Below, piece by piece: positions 47,085 to 60,482 of a DNA stretch of 64,000 nucleotides. Position numbers and translations under genes: made by a program. A model generated the notes under the pieces. It saw nothing but the letters and a program-made list of their open reading frames with translations. It did no database searches and was not told where the DNA came from. Location: contig CM069432.1 of assembly GCA_035610365.1 (NCBI GenBank), positions 282,294,709-282,358,708 on the forward strand. The letters are read 5' to 3'. The first letter of the stretch is position 1; every line of letters starts with the position of its first letter. The DNA comes from Aquatica leii (taxonomy: Eukaryota > Arthropoda > Insecta > Coleoptera > Lampyridae).

Positions 47085-47881
47085 TTAATTCATTATAAAC
47101 TCTTCTATAAAATACATTATTTCTAATGCGCCTTCTGGAAGTTCTTCCCTCGTTTTGTACAATTATAGCTTCTATTTTAGAGTTTTTTTCCAAGTCTTCC
47201 TCCATTTTGTCGTCTTTTTCATCTGCAATATAGTTAGTTGTTCAAGTTGTAAGCAATAAAAAGTATTTGTACGTACCTTCCGAGGAAATGCTAATGATGC
47301 TATCATCGGCACTATCAGCTGACATAAAACCTGATAGATCCTTTATTTGAGGAGGTCTTGCGCGACAAGTTGGCAAATCATCTTCATACATGCCTCTAGC
47401 AGATGGAGTACACCAATCTCTTTGCGATGTAGCCACTATGCAGCAACTTTTAAAAAGATCTGTGAAAATCATATATTAACGTGCATAGTAAAGATAAAGG
47501 ATGTTATACCTGAGTTCTCTAAATTAACGCTGCAGTTTTCACAGATATTTTTCCGATTCAAAGAGAGGACTACTTAGAACGGGTAAACCTTCCATTGCAG
47601 TAATTATACCTAAAAAATTATTTGCAATCAGTACTAGCGGTGGGTATCAAACATATGAATAAAATTGTCATTAGCTGTAAATATAGTTTTACACAGTTGG
47701 AATTAAATATGTAATTGCATAAAAAGCATTACTGTATGTAAAAATAAAAGATTATATAAAAATTGTACTTACCAATACTCGTAAGATACAGGAATAACGC
47801 TCGGATATTGTCTGACACACGCCGAAATTTTACTGGTAATAACATATTTTGTGAAAGCCAGGCATTAACGTAAATGACCAT
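47085..47881 (-). pseudogene. Left-arm copy of the unknown four-exon gene
   Basis: Mirror image of the gene at 59,095-59,892, with corresponding exons 47773-47881, 47510-47609, 47277-47459 and 47085-47222, and conserved splice sites. Two small length differences relative to the right-arm copy disturb the reading frame, so this copy looks broken in two places. Everything else, including introns and poly(A) signal, is almost identical. Confidence 0.65.
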
Positions 47882-47899
47882 GTAATTAGATATAATTAC

Positions 47900-48935
47900 T
47901 TAAGCAAACGCATTCTTCTTCAATCGATAGTAATAAATATAGTTTGAATAATTTAGAATTAAATATGAAATCACATAAAAAATTAAAGTAACAAAAAAAA
48001 ATCAGTACTATTTCTAGAAAAGATTATTAAAAAAAATGTTTGACGCTATAAATATTTTTCATGTAGTTAGCAATTGATGGCATTATTACATACAACTTAT
48101 TACCAAAACGTATTCCTACATAAACCATAGTTTGAAAAAGAAACTGTTTTCGGATAAACACATTTGAAAGAACTATAAAAACTCATTATAACTGTGTAAA
48201 AAATAATGTAACACCATCTTAAAAAAGTAAAAACAAGCATAGACTTTAAAAGTTATATATTATTCTGCGAAAACCGTCAATAACATAAACAATAATATAA
48301 ATGACCGCGTAATCACTCATAACTACTTACTCTAATGCATTTTTAATCGAATTATAGTTTTAAAAAATGGAATTAAATATTTTACCACATAAAAAATAAA
48401 GTCAGAAAAATCAATACTATAATAATATGTAGAAAAGATTATTAAAAACTGTACTTACTAATACTCTTAAGATACAGAAACAACTACTCCTGTTTGACGT
48501 TATAAATATTTTTCGCGTAATTTTCAATTGATGATATAATTACATACATTTAATTATCAAACCGTATTCCTTCATAAGCAATACTTTGAAAAAGAAACTG
48601 TTTTCGAATAAAATATTTTGTACTATAAGAACTCATTATAACAGTGTAAAAAAAATGTTATAGACCACCATCTTAAAAAATTAAATACAAGCAAAAATTT
48701 TAAAAGTTATAAATTATTTTGCGAAAACCATCAATAACATAAGCAATAACATAAATGACCGCATAATTACTCATAACTATAATTATTCTAATGCATTTTT
48801 TAATAGAATTATAGTTTTAAAAAAATGGAATTAAATATTTTACCACATAAAAAAAATAAAGTCAGAAAAATCAATACTATAATAATATGTAGAAAAGATT
48901 ATTAAAAAACTGTACTTACTAAAAAAGTAAACGTT
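47900..48935 (-). repeat. Array of decayed exon-1 repeats, left arm
   Basis: Mirror of 58,045-59,090. Diverged units of roughly 420-460 bp repeat, each ending in sequence that resembles the 3' end of exon 1 plus its GTAAGTAC splice donor. Reading frames are not maintained. Confidence 0.6.
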
Positions 48936-51900
48936 TTACTTACACTATACAAGTTAAATAGGTATTTAATTTAGAAATCAATTTTTTAACTATGATTCAA
49001 AAACTAACGTTCAAAAACTTCAAGTTATTTTTTTTTTAACATTAGTTTAAAGTGAAACATTATCAAAATTATTGAAAGAAATGTTTAGCAAAAATCTTTA
49101 CGAGTTTTAAAGAATATAAAACATTTTAAAGTTGACTTTTGTTTAGTTATAATTAATCAATGTAAAATCTTAAAACAACACTTCAAAAATATTTGTTTTT
49201 AATTTGTATTTCATACTAATGTTTCAACTTTAGAATGCTAAATAATAAAACTTGAATGATTTAAATAATTAGCAGATTTTTTTTTAAAGAAAAACAAATA
49301 ACTTTAAAATGTTGCAGAAAGCAAAATATGTAAAAATTGTGCGTATTGGAAATTTTCATTAATGAATGTAAGATTCCAAAAGTAGGTAATGTTGCTCATT
49401 AATCTAACGGTTTTAACTTATGTCAAATATTTTTACAATCGCTTATATTTTTAATATGAATCTTTACAGTGTTAAAAAATAAAATATTTCAATACAGCAA
49501 ATATTAAAATATTGAATTTCAAATTATTGATAATCGCTTCATAATTATAGTGACAAGTTAGCTAATAAAATCTTCATTTTATTTTTGATAACAGTAATTG
49601 CTTATGTAGAAAGCCAGTAATTATTGTAATAGTAATGATTATGTAATTATCGTGACAAATTCTAGAAATTAAGTAAAATTGTTCAAAAGTATTTTTATGT
49701 AGTACATAAAAAGGATACTGTTTACAATTAATCTTGATTTGTAATATAAAAATTATTCATGTTGAGAAGCAGAAAGAAAAGAAAAACCGAAAGGGCAAAT
49801 ATTGCACTCGGACACTATACTAAAAAAAAATCATGTACCTTTTGTTAACGATAACGTGTAATATGACTTATACACAAAACAATTCTAGCATTTCGCACAT
49901 TCTATTGTGCAGACAAACGGCATTTAAAGCTAGATTTTATCTATAAGAAAAAAAGAATACATATCAACAATAATCAAAACAAAGAACTACACAACGCAAC
50001 AAAAACATTTATATAGGAATTGCAAGTTGTTATTAAAAAATCTACTCGTGCAAATTTTAACACGAATGATTCACAAATTAACCTAAACCCAATTAACATT
50101 TTTTTCTCTACCACAAAAACAAGAAATGTTATTTTATTACTAAAGACTTACGTACAAACAAACAAGTAATGCAAATTACTGCAGATCAAACATTAATTGT
50201 AAAACTAAACCGAATTACAATTGTATTTGTTTAAGCTGTATTGTAGCTAGAATTCTAAATTTTAAGTATTGTTACTAATAAAAGTTTCCTTATAACAAAC
50301 AAAAAATTCACAATTACAAGTAACGCAAACTAAATATTACAAAACGAATAGTTAACTAGAACAAAAGATAAACGTCTTGAATTCGTTAATAACAACAGTA
50401 TACTTTTTAACAAATAAAAATATTAGTAAATGTATTAACTGTAGTTAACGTCAAAAACTAAACAACATTATTGAAACAATAAAGATTATTTGAGTAACAT
50501 ACTATTGAATTTCATTTGTTAACAAAAATTTTGATGAACAGTTTAGAACTTATTTTATATAAAAATTATCTAAAAACACAATTTAACAAAGTTGTTGATA
50601 TATCAGCTAATTCAAAAACTACTTCTTAAAAAAATTAATACACTTTACTCTAAGCTGGTGAAATAAAATTCCTAATGAGATCTGTATACGTTTCTTTTAC
50701 ATTAATATTATAAACTGTTTAAATCGGTTTGTAAATATTATAACGTTACAATTACTTAAGATTACAAGCAAAAAAAATGTTATTCGAAAACAATACATAT
50801 AGAAATAAATGTTTGTAACAAGTTTAGAACACGTTTGAAGATAGTGAATAACTTGAAGACTTATTTTACACCTCAACTAGACAATGTAGAAAAATGTGGT
50901 AATTTTCACGATTTTATTGAAAATGGTAAACCAAATGAAAATATTAATCATTTTTGTAATAAACACGTGATTACTAACAAATAAAATTTTTATTTAACGA
51001 TTAACAGAAAAGAAAAAAAAAACATTTTTAACAAAACCTACAAGCAAAACAAAGTTAAATAAATAAATAAAGAAAACGTGTAAAATTAAAAATTTTCCTT
51101 GTACAATTTTAGTTGTAGTTATAGTAATTACAGTCAATAACAATGTAATTAATGACTAAGGAAAGCCACAAAAATATTTTTAACAAAAACTATCTATCAA
51201 TTTTGTTTTAAACGAATATAATTAGATACTTTTATATCATAATCTTAAGAAACAAATAAAAAAATTATTAAAAGCGCAAGAAAAGCAATAGGAATTTACT
51301 GGAGTTATTAGAAGTAAAAAAAAAAAAACTTTTGTCAATGTTTATAATTACTTAGTCATGCTGAAATAGAAAATGAAGAATCATTAAGAATATAATTTTA
51401 ACAAAAACTATTTAGCAATTTAGTTTTTTTGTTCAAATAATTAAAATTAGATACTCTAATAGGTACCATAATCTCAATCAGTAAACAAATAAATTATATA
51501 TTTTTTAATGGACAAAAAAGCAATACATGTACAAACTGTAAAAGAAAAAGTAAACATAAAGCAAAATTTCAAAGAATAAGAGAAGGAATGATACTACGTA
51601 GAATATAGAATATATGTTCCTAATAAAACTTGTTTTATAGTAAATGGTGTTATTGTTTAATTAAAAATTTTAAACTTACGAGTTTTTAAACGTAGTCTAG
51701 GTTTTTTGTCAAATAATAAATTACAATCAAAAATATCTAGAAACATTTGAATGTAAATAAGCTTATATTTTTAATTTTGCCATTCGTTCAAAATTAAATA
51801 ATTGTTTAAAAGATTGTAACTAAGAAAAAAGAAAACGTTTAGTTATATCTGACACTTTTTATATTTTTTTTTTTGGTTTGACAGGTTTTACATTACATTT

Positions 51901-53038
51901 TTACTAAATTAATTCAAACTGAATCTGTTTAAGCAATAACCGATGTCTAGTTTATTAACCTAGAATTTTGTATTGAGAAGCAAGTTCGAGATATTCACAA
52001 ACGAATAGACTCTTTTATAATTTCAATTTTTGTACTAAGATATTTCTTTTGTGTGATGTCATCTTAATAACATACTTTGTTCCACGGGTGCACTAGTGTA
52101 AAACGTTATTTAAATATTATAATACGTTTTTACAATTTAAGAATTTTTAAACTTAAAGTATTAGCTCTATGGGTACTTATACGTAACGTTTAATTTTCTT
52201 CTCAAAGTTAATGTTACGAATAATTATTATTAAAATCAAACTTTATTAAAAATAGAAAACAAAATTACAAGACCATTTTAATACGCAAAGCAAAACTGAT
52301 ATACACATTGTCACTTAAACTATTGTAAACAATTACGAATACATTCATTTATAAATTTACAATGTACGTACGAGATAAATCTATTAAATGTTACCTCTAG
52401 TTAGTAGCAGTGTATTTAAAAGTAAATAAATAAATCATTAAAATATGCTGTAACGTTTAAGAAACATTTAGTGTTAGTTTAGATTATAAAAGATAGAGGA
52501 TACGAAATAGAGCTACGCAAACCAAAGCAAATCGGTCTCTAATCGGCAGTGGCGGACAACTAAAAGCTATAACAGGATTACTTCTTTTAACTTCAATTAT
52601 GAAAAATTTATTGTATACACCCACGGCTCTTGGAATTGTTATGTTACTTTTTATAATTTTCTATATAATTTATTAGTTAATATAATGTATGAAACCGTTT
52701 TAGTAGTTATTTTTATGACTAACTGCTTTCTTACATTTATAAAAATTTACATACAACATAACTGGTAATTTTTGTTTGCTTTTGTAAGCTTTAGTCTAAA
52801 TTTCTTTGTTCTGTTATTACTGTTGCAATGAAAAACTGTACGAACCATAATTCTAGCAAATGATAAATTACGTTCAAACAAGATTTATTTAAAATATGTA
52901 TTTAAAATGAAATAACGATACACAACTTGTTGCAAACTAGAGCAATGGCAATCAGACACTACCATATATGACGCGCAGTAAGTCGATTTCAAATTCTTAT
53001 CTTCCATAATCTAAGAGTTTGACAATAATTAATTTAAA
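48936..53038. other. AT-rich body of left arm, no gene seen
   Basis: About 4.1 kb, roughly 75-80% A+T, mirrored by 53,963-58,045. Short words such as TTTTGTTAAAAAT and stretches around 51,180 and 51,410 (AACAAAAACTATNTANCAATTT) recur, suggesting old internal duplication. I see no protein-coding frame with family features. Confidence 0.55.
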
Positions 53039-53962
53039 AAATATTACATGCTGAAGCGTTTAAGGCTTTGTATGACTAATAACTTATTTAGCTGTTAAGT
53101 TTAAAAAATAGAAAAAACTAAACATTTAATTACTAAATCATATAATTAGATTCTGATGATAGTAATAACTCGTATTAAAAAATTAAACTTGAACGATGTT
53201 AAGAAATATAATTGTCAAGGGCTTTAATGACCACAATAATATTACCTATTGGCTATTACTGACACAAAATAAGTAATTTTCGAAAAATTAATTTTATGTT
53301 ATAATTATAAGTTGCTTTAATTTTTATGTTTTCAATAAAACGACTCAATCAAAATTATTTTTAACGTTATTTGTAGTTATTAAAATTTTATAGTAAAGTT
53401 TGTTATTAGAAAATCAATTGTAAAATTAAAAAGAAAATAATAAAACAGTTTAAAATAAGAAATAGATAACAATTTTAGGTAAGTTATTGCAAAATTACAG
53501 AGACAAACTGTGTTTTAATGCATTTATATTATATAAAATTTATATAAAGTTTTTACAAGTTTGATGCTGACATGTCAAATTTTTGAAAATCACGCTGGAA
53601 TTGTATTCACGGCGAATTATAAAACAATACAAATTTTAATTCATTGTTTTTTGGTAGTGCAATTAAACTTAACTTCTTTAAATATTTTTTTAAATTGTGT
53701 TAATGTTATTTACTACACCTAAACTTCAACACTTTTCGGAGAATCACTCTCACTATTATTGTAATAATCTAACCACACTTATAAGTTTTTGGATTTTACA
53801 TCTAAAAGATTGTATTAAGGTTAATGATAACGTTTATTTAAAATAATAAGGTTTGTAATTTATTAGTCTAATTATTATAAACGTGAGGTTATATTAACAT
53901 ATAAGAAGTAAGGTTAGCTTATTACAAATATTACGTTAGTTGGTAAAACCTCTTAAGTGTAA
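53039..53962. other. 924-bp spacer of the giant inverted repeat
   Basis: This is the only part of the element present once. It is AT-rich, has no open frame of note and no recognised motif. Its edges are sharp: the arms stop matching within a few bases on both sides. Confidence 0.7.
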
Positions 53963-56900
53963 TTTAAATTAATTATTGTCAAACTCTTAGATTATGGAAG
54001 ATAAGAATTTGAAATCGACTTACTGCGCGTCATATATGGTAGTGTCTGATTGCCATTGCTCTAGTTTGCAACAAGTTGTGTATCGTTATTTCATTTTAAA
54101 TACATATTTTAAATAAATCTTGTTTGAACGTAATTTATCATTTGCTAGAATTATGGTTCGTACAGTTTTTCATTGCAACAGTAATAACAGAACAAAGAAA
54201 TTTAGACTAAAGCTTACAAAAGCAAACAAAAATTACCAGTTATGTTGTATGTAAATTTTTATAAATGTAAGAAAGCAGTTAGTCATAAAAATAACTACTA
54301 AAACGGTTTCATACATTATATTAACTAATAAATTATATAGAAAATTATAAAAAGTAACATAACAATTCCAAGAGCCGTGGGTGTATACAATAAATTTTTC
54401 ATAATTGAAGTTAAAAGAAGTAATCCTGTTATAGCTTTTAGTTGTCCGCCACTGCCGATTAGAGACCGATTTGCTTTGGTTTGCGTAGCTCTATTTCGTA
54501 TCCTCTATCTTTATAATCTAAACTAACACTAAATGTTTCTTAAACGTTACAGCATATTTTAATGATTTATTTATTTACTTTTAAATACACTGCTACTAAC
54601 TAGAGGTAACATTTAATAGATTTATCTCGTACGTACATTGTAAATTTATAAATGAATGTATTCGTAATTGTTTACAATAGTTTAAGTGACAATGTGTATA
54701 TCAGTTTTGCTTTGCGTATTAAAATGGTCTTGTAATTTTGTTTTCTATTTTTAATAAAGTTTGATTTTAATAATAATTATTCGTAACATTAACTTTGAGA
54801 AGAAAATTAAACGTTACGTATAAGTACCCATAGAGCTAATACTTTAAGTTTAAAAATTCTTAAATTGTAAAAACGTATTATAATATTTAAATAACGTTTT
54901 ACACTAGTGCACCCGTGGAACAAAGTATGTTATTAAGATGACATCACACAAAAGAAATATCTTAGTACAAAAATTGAAATTATAAAAGAGTCTATTCGTT
55001 TGTGAATATCTCGAACTTGCTTCTCAATACAAAATTCTAGGTTAATAAACTAGATATCGGTTATTGCTTAAACAGATTCAGTTTGAATTAATTTAGTAAA
55101 AATGTAATGTAAAACTTGTCAAACCAAAAAAAAATATAAAAAGTGTCAGATATAACTAAACGTTTTCTTTTTTCTTAGTTACAATCTTTTAAACAATTAT
55201 TTAATTTTGAACGAATGGCAAAATTAAAAATATAAGCTTATTTACATTCAAATGTTTCTAGATATTTTTGATTGTAATTTATTATTTGACAAAAAACCTA
55301 GACTACGTTTAAAAACTCGTAAGTTTAAAATTTTTAATTAAACAATAACACCATTTACTATAAAACAAGTTTTATTAGAACATATATTCTATATTCTACG
55401 TAGTTTCCTTCCTTCTCTTATTCTTTGAAACTTTGCTTTATGTTTACTTTTTCTTTTACAGTTTGTACATGTATTGCTTTTTGTCCATTAAAAATATATA
55501 ATTTATTTGTTTACTGATTGAGATTATGGTACCTATTAGAGTATCTAATTTTAATTATTTGAACAAAAAAAAACTAAATTGCTAAATAGTTTTTGTTAAA
55601 ATTATATTCTTAATGATTCTTCATTTTCTATTTCAGCATGACTAAGTAATTATAAACATTGACAAAAGTTTTTTTCTTTTACTTCTAATAACTCAAGTAA
55701 ATTCCTATTGCTTTTCTTGCGCTTTTAATAATTTTTTTATTTGTTTCTTAAGATTATGATATAAAAGTATCTAATTATATTCGTTTAAAACAAAATTGAT
55801 AGATAGTTTTTGTTAAAAATATTTTTGTGGCTTTCCTTAGTCATTAATTACATTGTTATTGACTGTAATTACTATAACTACAACTAAAATTGTACAAGGA
55901 AAATTTTTAATTTTACACGTTTTCTTTATTTATTTATTTAACTTTGTTTTGCTTGTAGGTTTTGTTAAAAATGTTTTCTTTCTTTTCTGTTAATCGTTAA
56001 ATAAAAATTTTATTTGTTAGTAATCACGTGTTTATTACAAAAATGATTAATATTTTCATTTGGTTTACCATTTTCAATAAAATCGTGAAAATTACCACAT
56101 TTTTCTACATTGTCTAGTTGAGGTGTAAAATAAGTCTTCAAGTTATTCACTATCTTCAAACGTGTTCTAAACTTGTTACAAACATTTATTTCTATATGTA
56201 TTGTTTTCGAATAACATTTTTTTTGCTTGTAATCTTAAGTAATTGTAACGTTATAATATTTACAAACCGATTTAAACAGTTTATAATATTAATGTAAAAG
56301 AAACGTATACAGATCTCATTAGGAATTTTATTTCACCAGCTTAGAGTAAAGTGTATTAATTTTTTAAGAAGTAGTTTTTGAATTAGCTGATATTACAACA
56401 ACTTTGTTAAATTGTGTTTTTAGATAATTTTTATATAAAATAAGTTCTAAACTGTTCATCAAAATTTTTGTTAACAAATGAAATTCAATAGTATGTTACT
56501 CAAATAATCTTTATTGTTTCAATAATGTTGTTTAGTTTTTGACGTTAACTACAGTTAATACATTTACTAATATTTTTATTTGTTAAAAAAGTATACTGTT
56601 GTTATTAACGAATTCAAGACGTTTATCTTTTTGTTCTAGTTAACTATTCGTTTTGTAATATTTAGTTTGCGTTACTTGTAATTGTGAATTTTTTGTTTGT
56701 TATAAGGAAACTTTTATTAGTAACAATACTTAAAATTTAGAATTCTAGCTACAATACAGCTTAAACAAATACAATTGTAATTCGGTTTAGTTTTACAATT
56801 AATGTTTGATCTGCAGTAATTTGCATTACTTGTTTGTTTGTACGTAAGTCTTTAGTAATAAAATAACATTTCTTGTTTTTGTGGGAGAGAAAAAATGTTA

Positions 56901-58044
56901 ATTGGGTTTAGGTTAATTTGTGAATCATTCGTGTTAAAATTTGCACGAGTAGATTTTTAATAACAACTTGCAATTCCTATATAAATGTTTTTGTTGCGTT
57001 GTGTAGTTCTTTGTTTTGATTATTGTTGATATGTATTCTTTTTTCTTATAGATAAAATCTAGCTTTAAATGCCGTTTGTCTGCACAATAGAATGTGCGAA
57101 ATGCTAGAATTGTTTTGTGTATAAGTCATATTACACGTTATCGTTAACAAAAGGTACATGATTTTTTTAGTATAGTGTCCGAGTGCAATATTTGCCCTTT
57201 CGGTTTTTCTTTTCTTTCTGCTTCTCAACATGAATAATTTTTATATTACAAATCAAGATTAATTGTAAACAGTATCCTTTTTATGTACTACATAAAAATA
57301 CTTTTGAACAATTTTACTTAATTTCTAGAATTTGTCACGATAATTACATAATCATTACTATTACAATAATTACTGGCTTTCTACATAAGCAATTACTCGT
57401 TATCAAAAATAAAATGAAGATTTTATTAGCTAACTTGTCACTATAATTATGAAGCGATTATCAATAATTTGAAATTCAATATTTTAATATTTGCTGTATT
57501 GAAATATTTTATTTTATTACAATGTAAAGATTCATATTGAAAAATATATGCGACTGTAAAAAAATATTTGACATAAGTTAAAACCGTTAGATTAATGAGC
57601 AACATTACCTACTTTTGGAATCTTATCTGAATTTCCAATACACACAATTTTTACATATTTTGCTTTCTGCAACATTTTAAAGTTATTTGTTTTTCTTTAA
57701 AAAATCTGCTAATTATTTAAATCATTCAAGTTTTATTATTTAGCATTCTAAAGTTGAAACATTAGTATGAAATACAAATTAAAAACAAATATTTTTGAAG
57801 TATTGTTTTAAGATTTTACATTGATTAATTATAACTAAACAAAAGTCAACTTTAAAATGTTTTATATTCTTTAAAACTCGTAAAGATTTTTGCTAAACAT
57901 TTCTTTCAATAATTTTGATAATGTTTCACTTTAAACTAATGTTAAGTAAAAATAACTTGAAGTTTTTGAACGTTAGTTTTGAATCATAGTTAAAAATTGA
58001 TTTCTAAATTAAATACCTATTTAACTTGTATAGTGTAAGTAAAA
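53963..58044. other. AT-rich body of right arm, no gene seen
   Basis: Reverse complement of 48,936-53,038, differing by scattered substitutions and short homopolymer changes (for example near 54,510, 55,130 and 55,670). No gene is seen. Confidence 0.55.
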
Positions 58045-59090
58045 CGTTTACTTTTTGAGTAAGTACAGTTTTTTAATAATCTTTTGTACATATTATTATA
58101 GTATTGGTTTTTCTGACTTTATTTTTTTTATGTGGTAAAATATTTAATTCCATTTTTAAAACTATAATTCTATTAAAAAATGCATTAGAATAATTATAGT
58201 TATGAGTAATTATGCGGTCATTTATGTTATTGCTTATGTTATTGATGGTTTTCGCAAAATAATTTATAACTTTTAAAATTTTTGCTTGTATTTAATTTTT
58301 TAAGATGGTGGTCTATAACATTTTTTTTACACTGTTATAATGAGTTCTTATAGTACAAAATATTTTATTCGAAAACAGTTTCTTTTTCAAAGTATTGCTT
58401 ATGAAGGAATACGGTTTGATAATTAAATGTATGTAATTATATCATCAATTGAAAATTACGCGAAAAATATTTATAACGTCAAACAGGAGTAGTTGTTTCT
58501 GTATCTTAAGAGTATTAGTAAGTACAGTTTTTAATAATCTTTTCTACATATTATTATAGTATTGATTTTTCTGACTTTATTTTTATGTGGTAAAATATTT
58601 AATTCCATTTTTTTAAAACTATAATTCGATTAAAAAATGCATTAGAGTAATTAGTTATGAGTGATTACGCGGTCATTTATATTATTGTTTATGTTATTGA
58701 CGGTTTTCGCAGAATAATATATAACTTTTAAAGTCTATGCTTGTTTTTACTTTTTTAAGATGGTGTTACATTATTTTTTACACAGTTATAATGAGTTTTT
58801 ATAGTTCTTTCAAATGTGTTTATCCGAAAACAGTTTCTTTTTCAAACTATGGTTTATGTAGGAATACGTTTTGGTAATAAGTTGTATGTAATAATGCCAT
58901 CAATTGCTAACTACATGAAAAATATTTATAGCGTCAAACATTTTTTTAATAATCTTTTCTAGAAATAGTACTGATTTTTTTTTGTTACTTTAATTTTTTA
59001 TGTGATTTCATATTTAATTCTAAATTATTCAAACTATATTTATTACTATCGATTGAAGAAGAATGCGTTTGCTTAAGTAATTATATCTAA
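58045..59090 (+). repeat. Array of decayed exon-1 repeats, right arm
   Basis: The donor-like GTAAGTACAG occurs at 58,059 and 58,518, and GTAAGTACAA at 59,204. Between them, blocks recur such as AATAATCTTTTCTACAT, ATTTAATTCCATTTTT, GCGGTCATTTAT and TCGAAAACAGTTTC. The last unit contains the real exon 1 (ATGGTCATTTACGTTAATG). Upstream units keep the donor and the coding-like words but not a frame, so the first exon appears to have been duplicated repeatedly and the extra copies decayed. Confidence 0.6.
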
Positions 59091-59094
59091 TTAC

Positions 59095-59892
59095 ATGGTC
59101 ATTTACGTTAATGCCTGGCTTTCACAAAATATGTTATTACCAGTAAAATTTCGGCGTGTGTCAGACAATATCCGAGCGTTATTCCTGTATCTTACGAGTA
59201 TTGGTAAGTACAATTTTTATATAATCTTTTATTTTTACATACAGTAATGCTTTTTATGCAATTACATATTTAATTCCAACTGTGTAAAACTATATTTACA
59301 GCTAATGACAATTTTATTCATATGTTTGATACCCACCGCTAGTACTGATTGCAAATAATTTTTTAGGTATAATTACTGCAATGGAAGGTTTACCCGTTCT
59401 AAGTAGTCCTCTCTTTGAATCGGAAAATATCTGTGAAAACTGCAGCGTTAATTTAGAGAACTCAGGTATAACATCCTTTATCTTTACTATGCACGTTAAT
59501 ATATGATTTTCACAGATCTTTTTAAAAGTTGCTGCATAGTGGCTACATCGCAAAGAGATTGGTGTACTCCATCTGCTAGAGGCATGTATGAAGATGATTT
59601 GCCAACTTGTCGCGCAAGACCTCCTCAAATAAAGGATCTATCAGGTTTTATGTCAGCTGATAGTGCCGATGATAGCATCATTAGCATTTCCTCGGAAGGT
59701 ACGTACAAATACTTTTTATTGCTTACAACTTGAACAACTAACTATATTGCAGATGAAAAAGACGACAAAATGGAGGAAGACTTGGAAAAAAACTCTAAAA
59801 TAGAAGCTATAATTGTACAAAACGAGTGGGAAGAACTTCCAGAAGGCGCATTAGAAATAATGTATTTTATAGAAGAGTTTATAATGAATTAA
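59095..59892 (+). CDS. Unknown spliced gene of the giant inverted repeat, 176 residues
   Basis: Four exons, 59095-59203, 59367-59465, 59516-59698 and 59753-59892, with GT-AG introns of 163, 50 and 54 bp. All three introns are in phase 1 and the exons sum to 531 nt with a single open frame. The start is the ATG of MVIYVNAWLSQ, with an upstream in-frame stop 7 codons before. The protein has a hydrophobic N-terminal third (RALFLYLTSI) and a Cys-rich middle: CENC, SCC, DWCTPSARGMYEDD and TCRARPP. It ends in an acidic, Ser/Asp/Glu-rich C-terminus (SADSADDS, then EKDDKMEEDLEKN). An AATAAA at 59,895-59,900 overlaps the end. I do not recognise the family; no nuclease or polymerase motif is visible. 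The consistent splicing and intact frame argue for real expression. Confidence 0.7.
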
Positions 59893-60066
59893 AAAATAAA
59901 GGTTTTTATATGTAGTTTTTATTGTTTTCAAAACTATTTGTATAAAATTTTCTCATTTTTTCTTTTGTTACAAATCACGTTTTTCAACCCTGTTTTCAGT
60001 ACTTTCAGGGCATTTTTTTTTTTATATATCACTATATTATTTACAATTCACCGTTTTGATTCAACT

Positions 60067-60149
60067 GTTTGCGTAGGCCGGTGGTTACGGTCGCCGCTTT
60101 GTAATCAAGAAGCCCGGGTTCAAATCCAGGTACACCCACAGCTTTTTTT
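60067..60149 (+). ncRNA. tRNA-like Pol III unit, right arm
   Basis: A box TAGGCCGGTGG (60,074-60,084), B box GGGTTCAAATCC (60,117-60,128) and a seven-T terminator (60,143-60,149), with A-to-B spacing as in a tRNA gene. The D stem (GGCC with GGTC) and T arm (CCGGG with CCAGG, one mismatch) can form. The acceptor and anticodon stems cannot, so it looks like a tRNA-derived head, as in SINEs, or a decayed tRNA gene. It lies about 170 bp downstream of the unknown gene, on the same strand. Confidence 0.55.
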
Positions 60150-60261
60150 AAATAAAAATACTTCTCGCTCGAATCAAGAGACTTCATGACGCATAAAAAA
60201 TTACCAGTTACGCGATGACGCACGACGCAATCAAAATTACCAATTATGCGATGATGTAACA

Positions 60262-60482
60262 ATGTGTGAGAGAGAAAAAAATGTGTGAGAGAGAATAAAA
60301 TGTGCGAGAGAGAAAAAAAATGTGTGAGAGAGAAAAAAAATGTGTGAGAGAGAAAAAAAAATGTGTGAGAGAGAAAAAAATGTGTGAGAGAGAAAAAAAA
60401 TCTGTGAGAGAAAAAAAAAATGTGTGAGAGAGAAAAAAAAATGTGTGAGAGAGAACAAAAATGTGTGAGAGAGAAAAAAAAA
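60262..60482. repeat. 20-bp minisatellite, right arm
   Basis: About eleven copies of TGTGTGAGAGAG plus an A run, the reverse complement of the left-arm array. Unit-length pattern differs slightly between the arms. Confidence 0.9.

Noticed and set aside
57046-57231. 61-codon minus-strand frame in the right arm, mirrored at about 49,760-49,945
   Set aside because: The mirror copy is not open over the same length, composition is AT-rich background, and there are no splice or family features.
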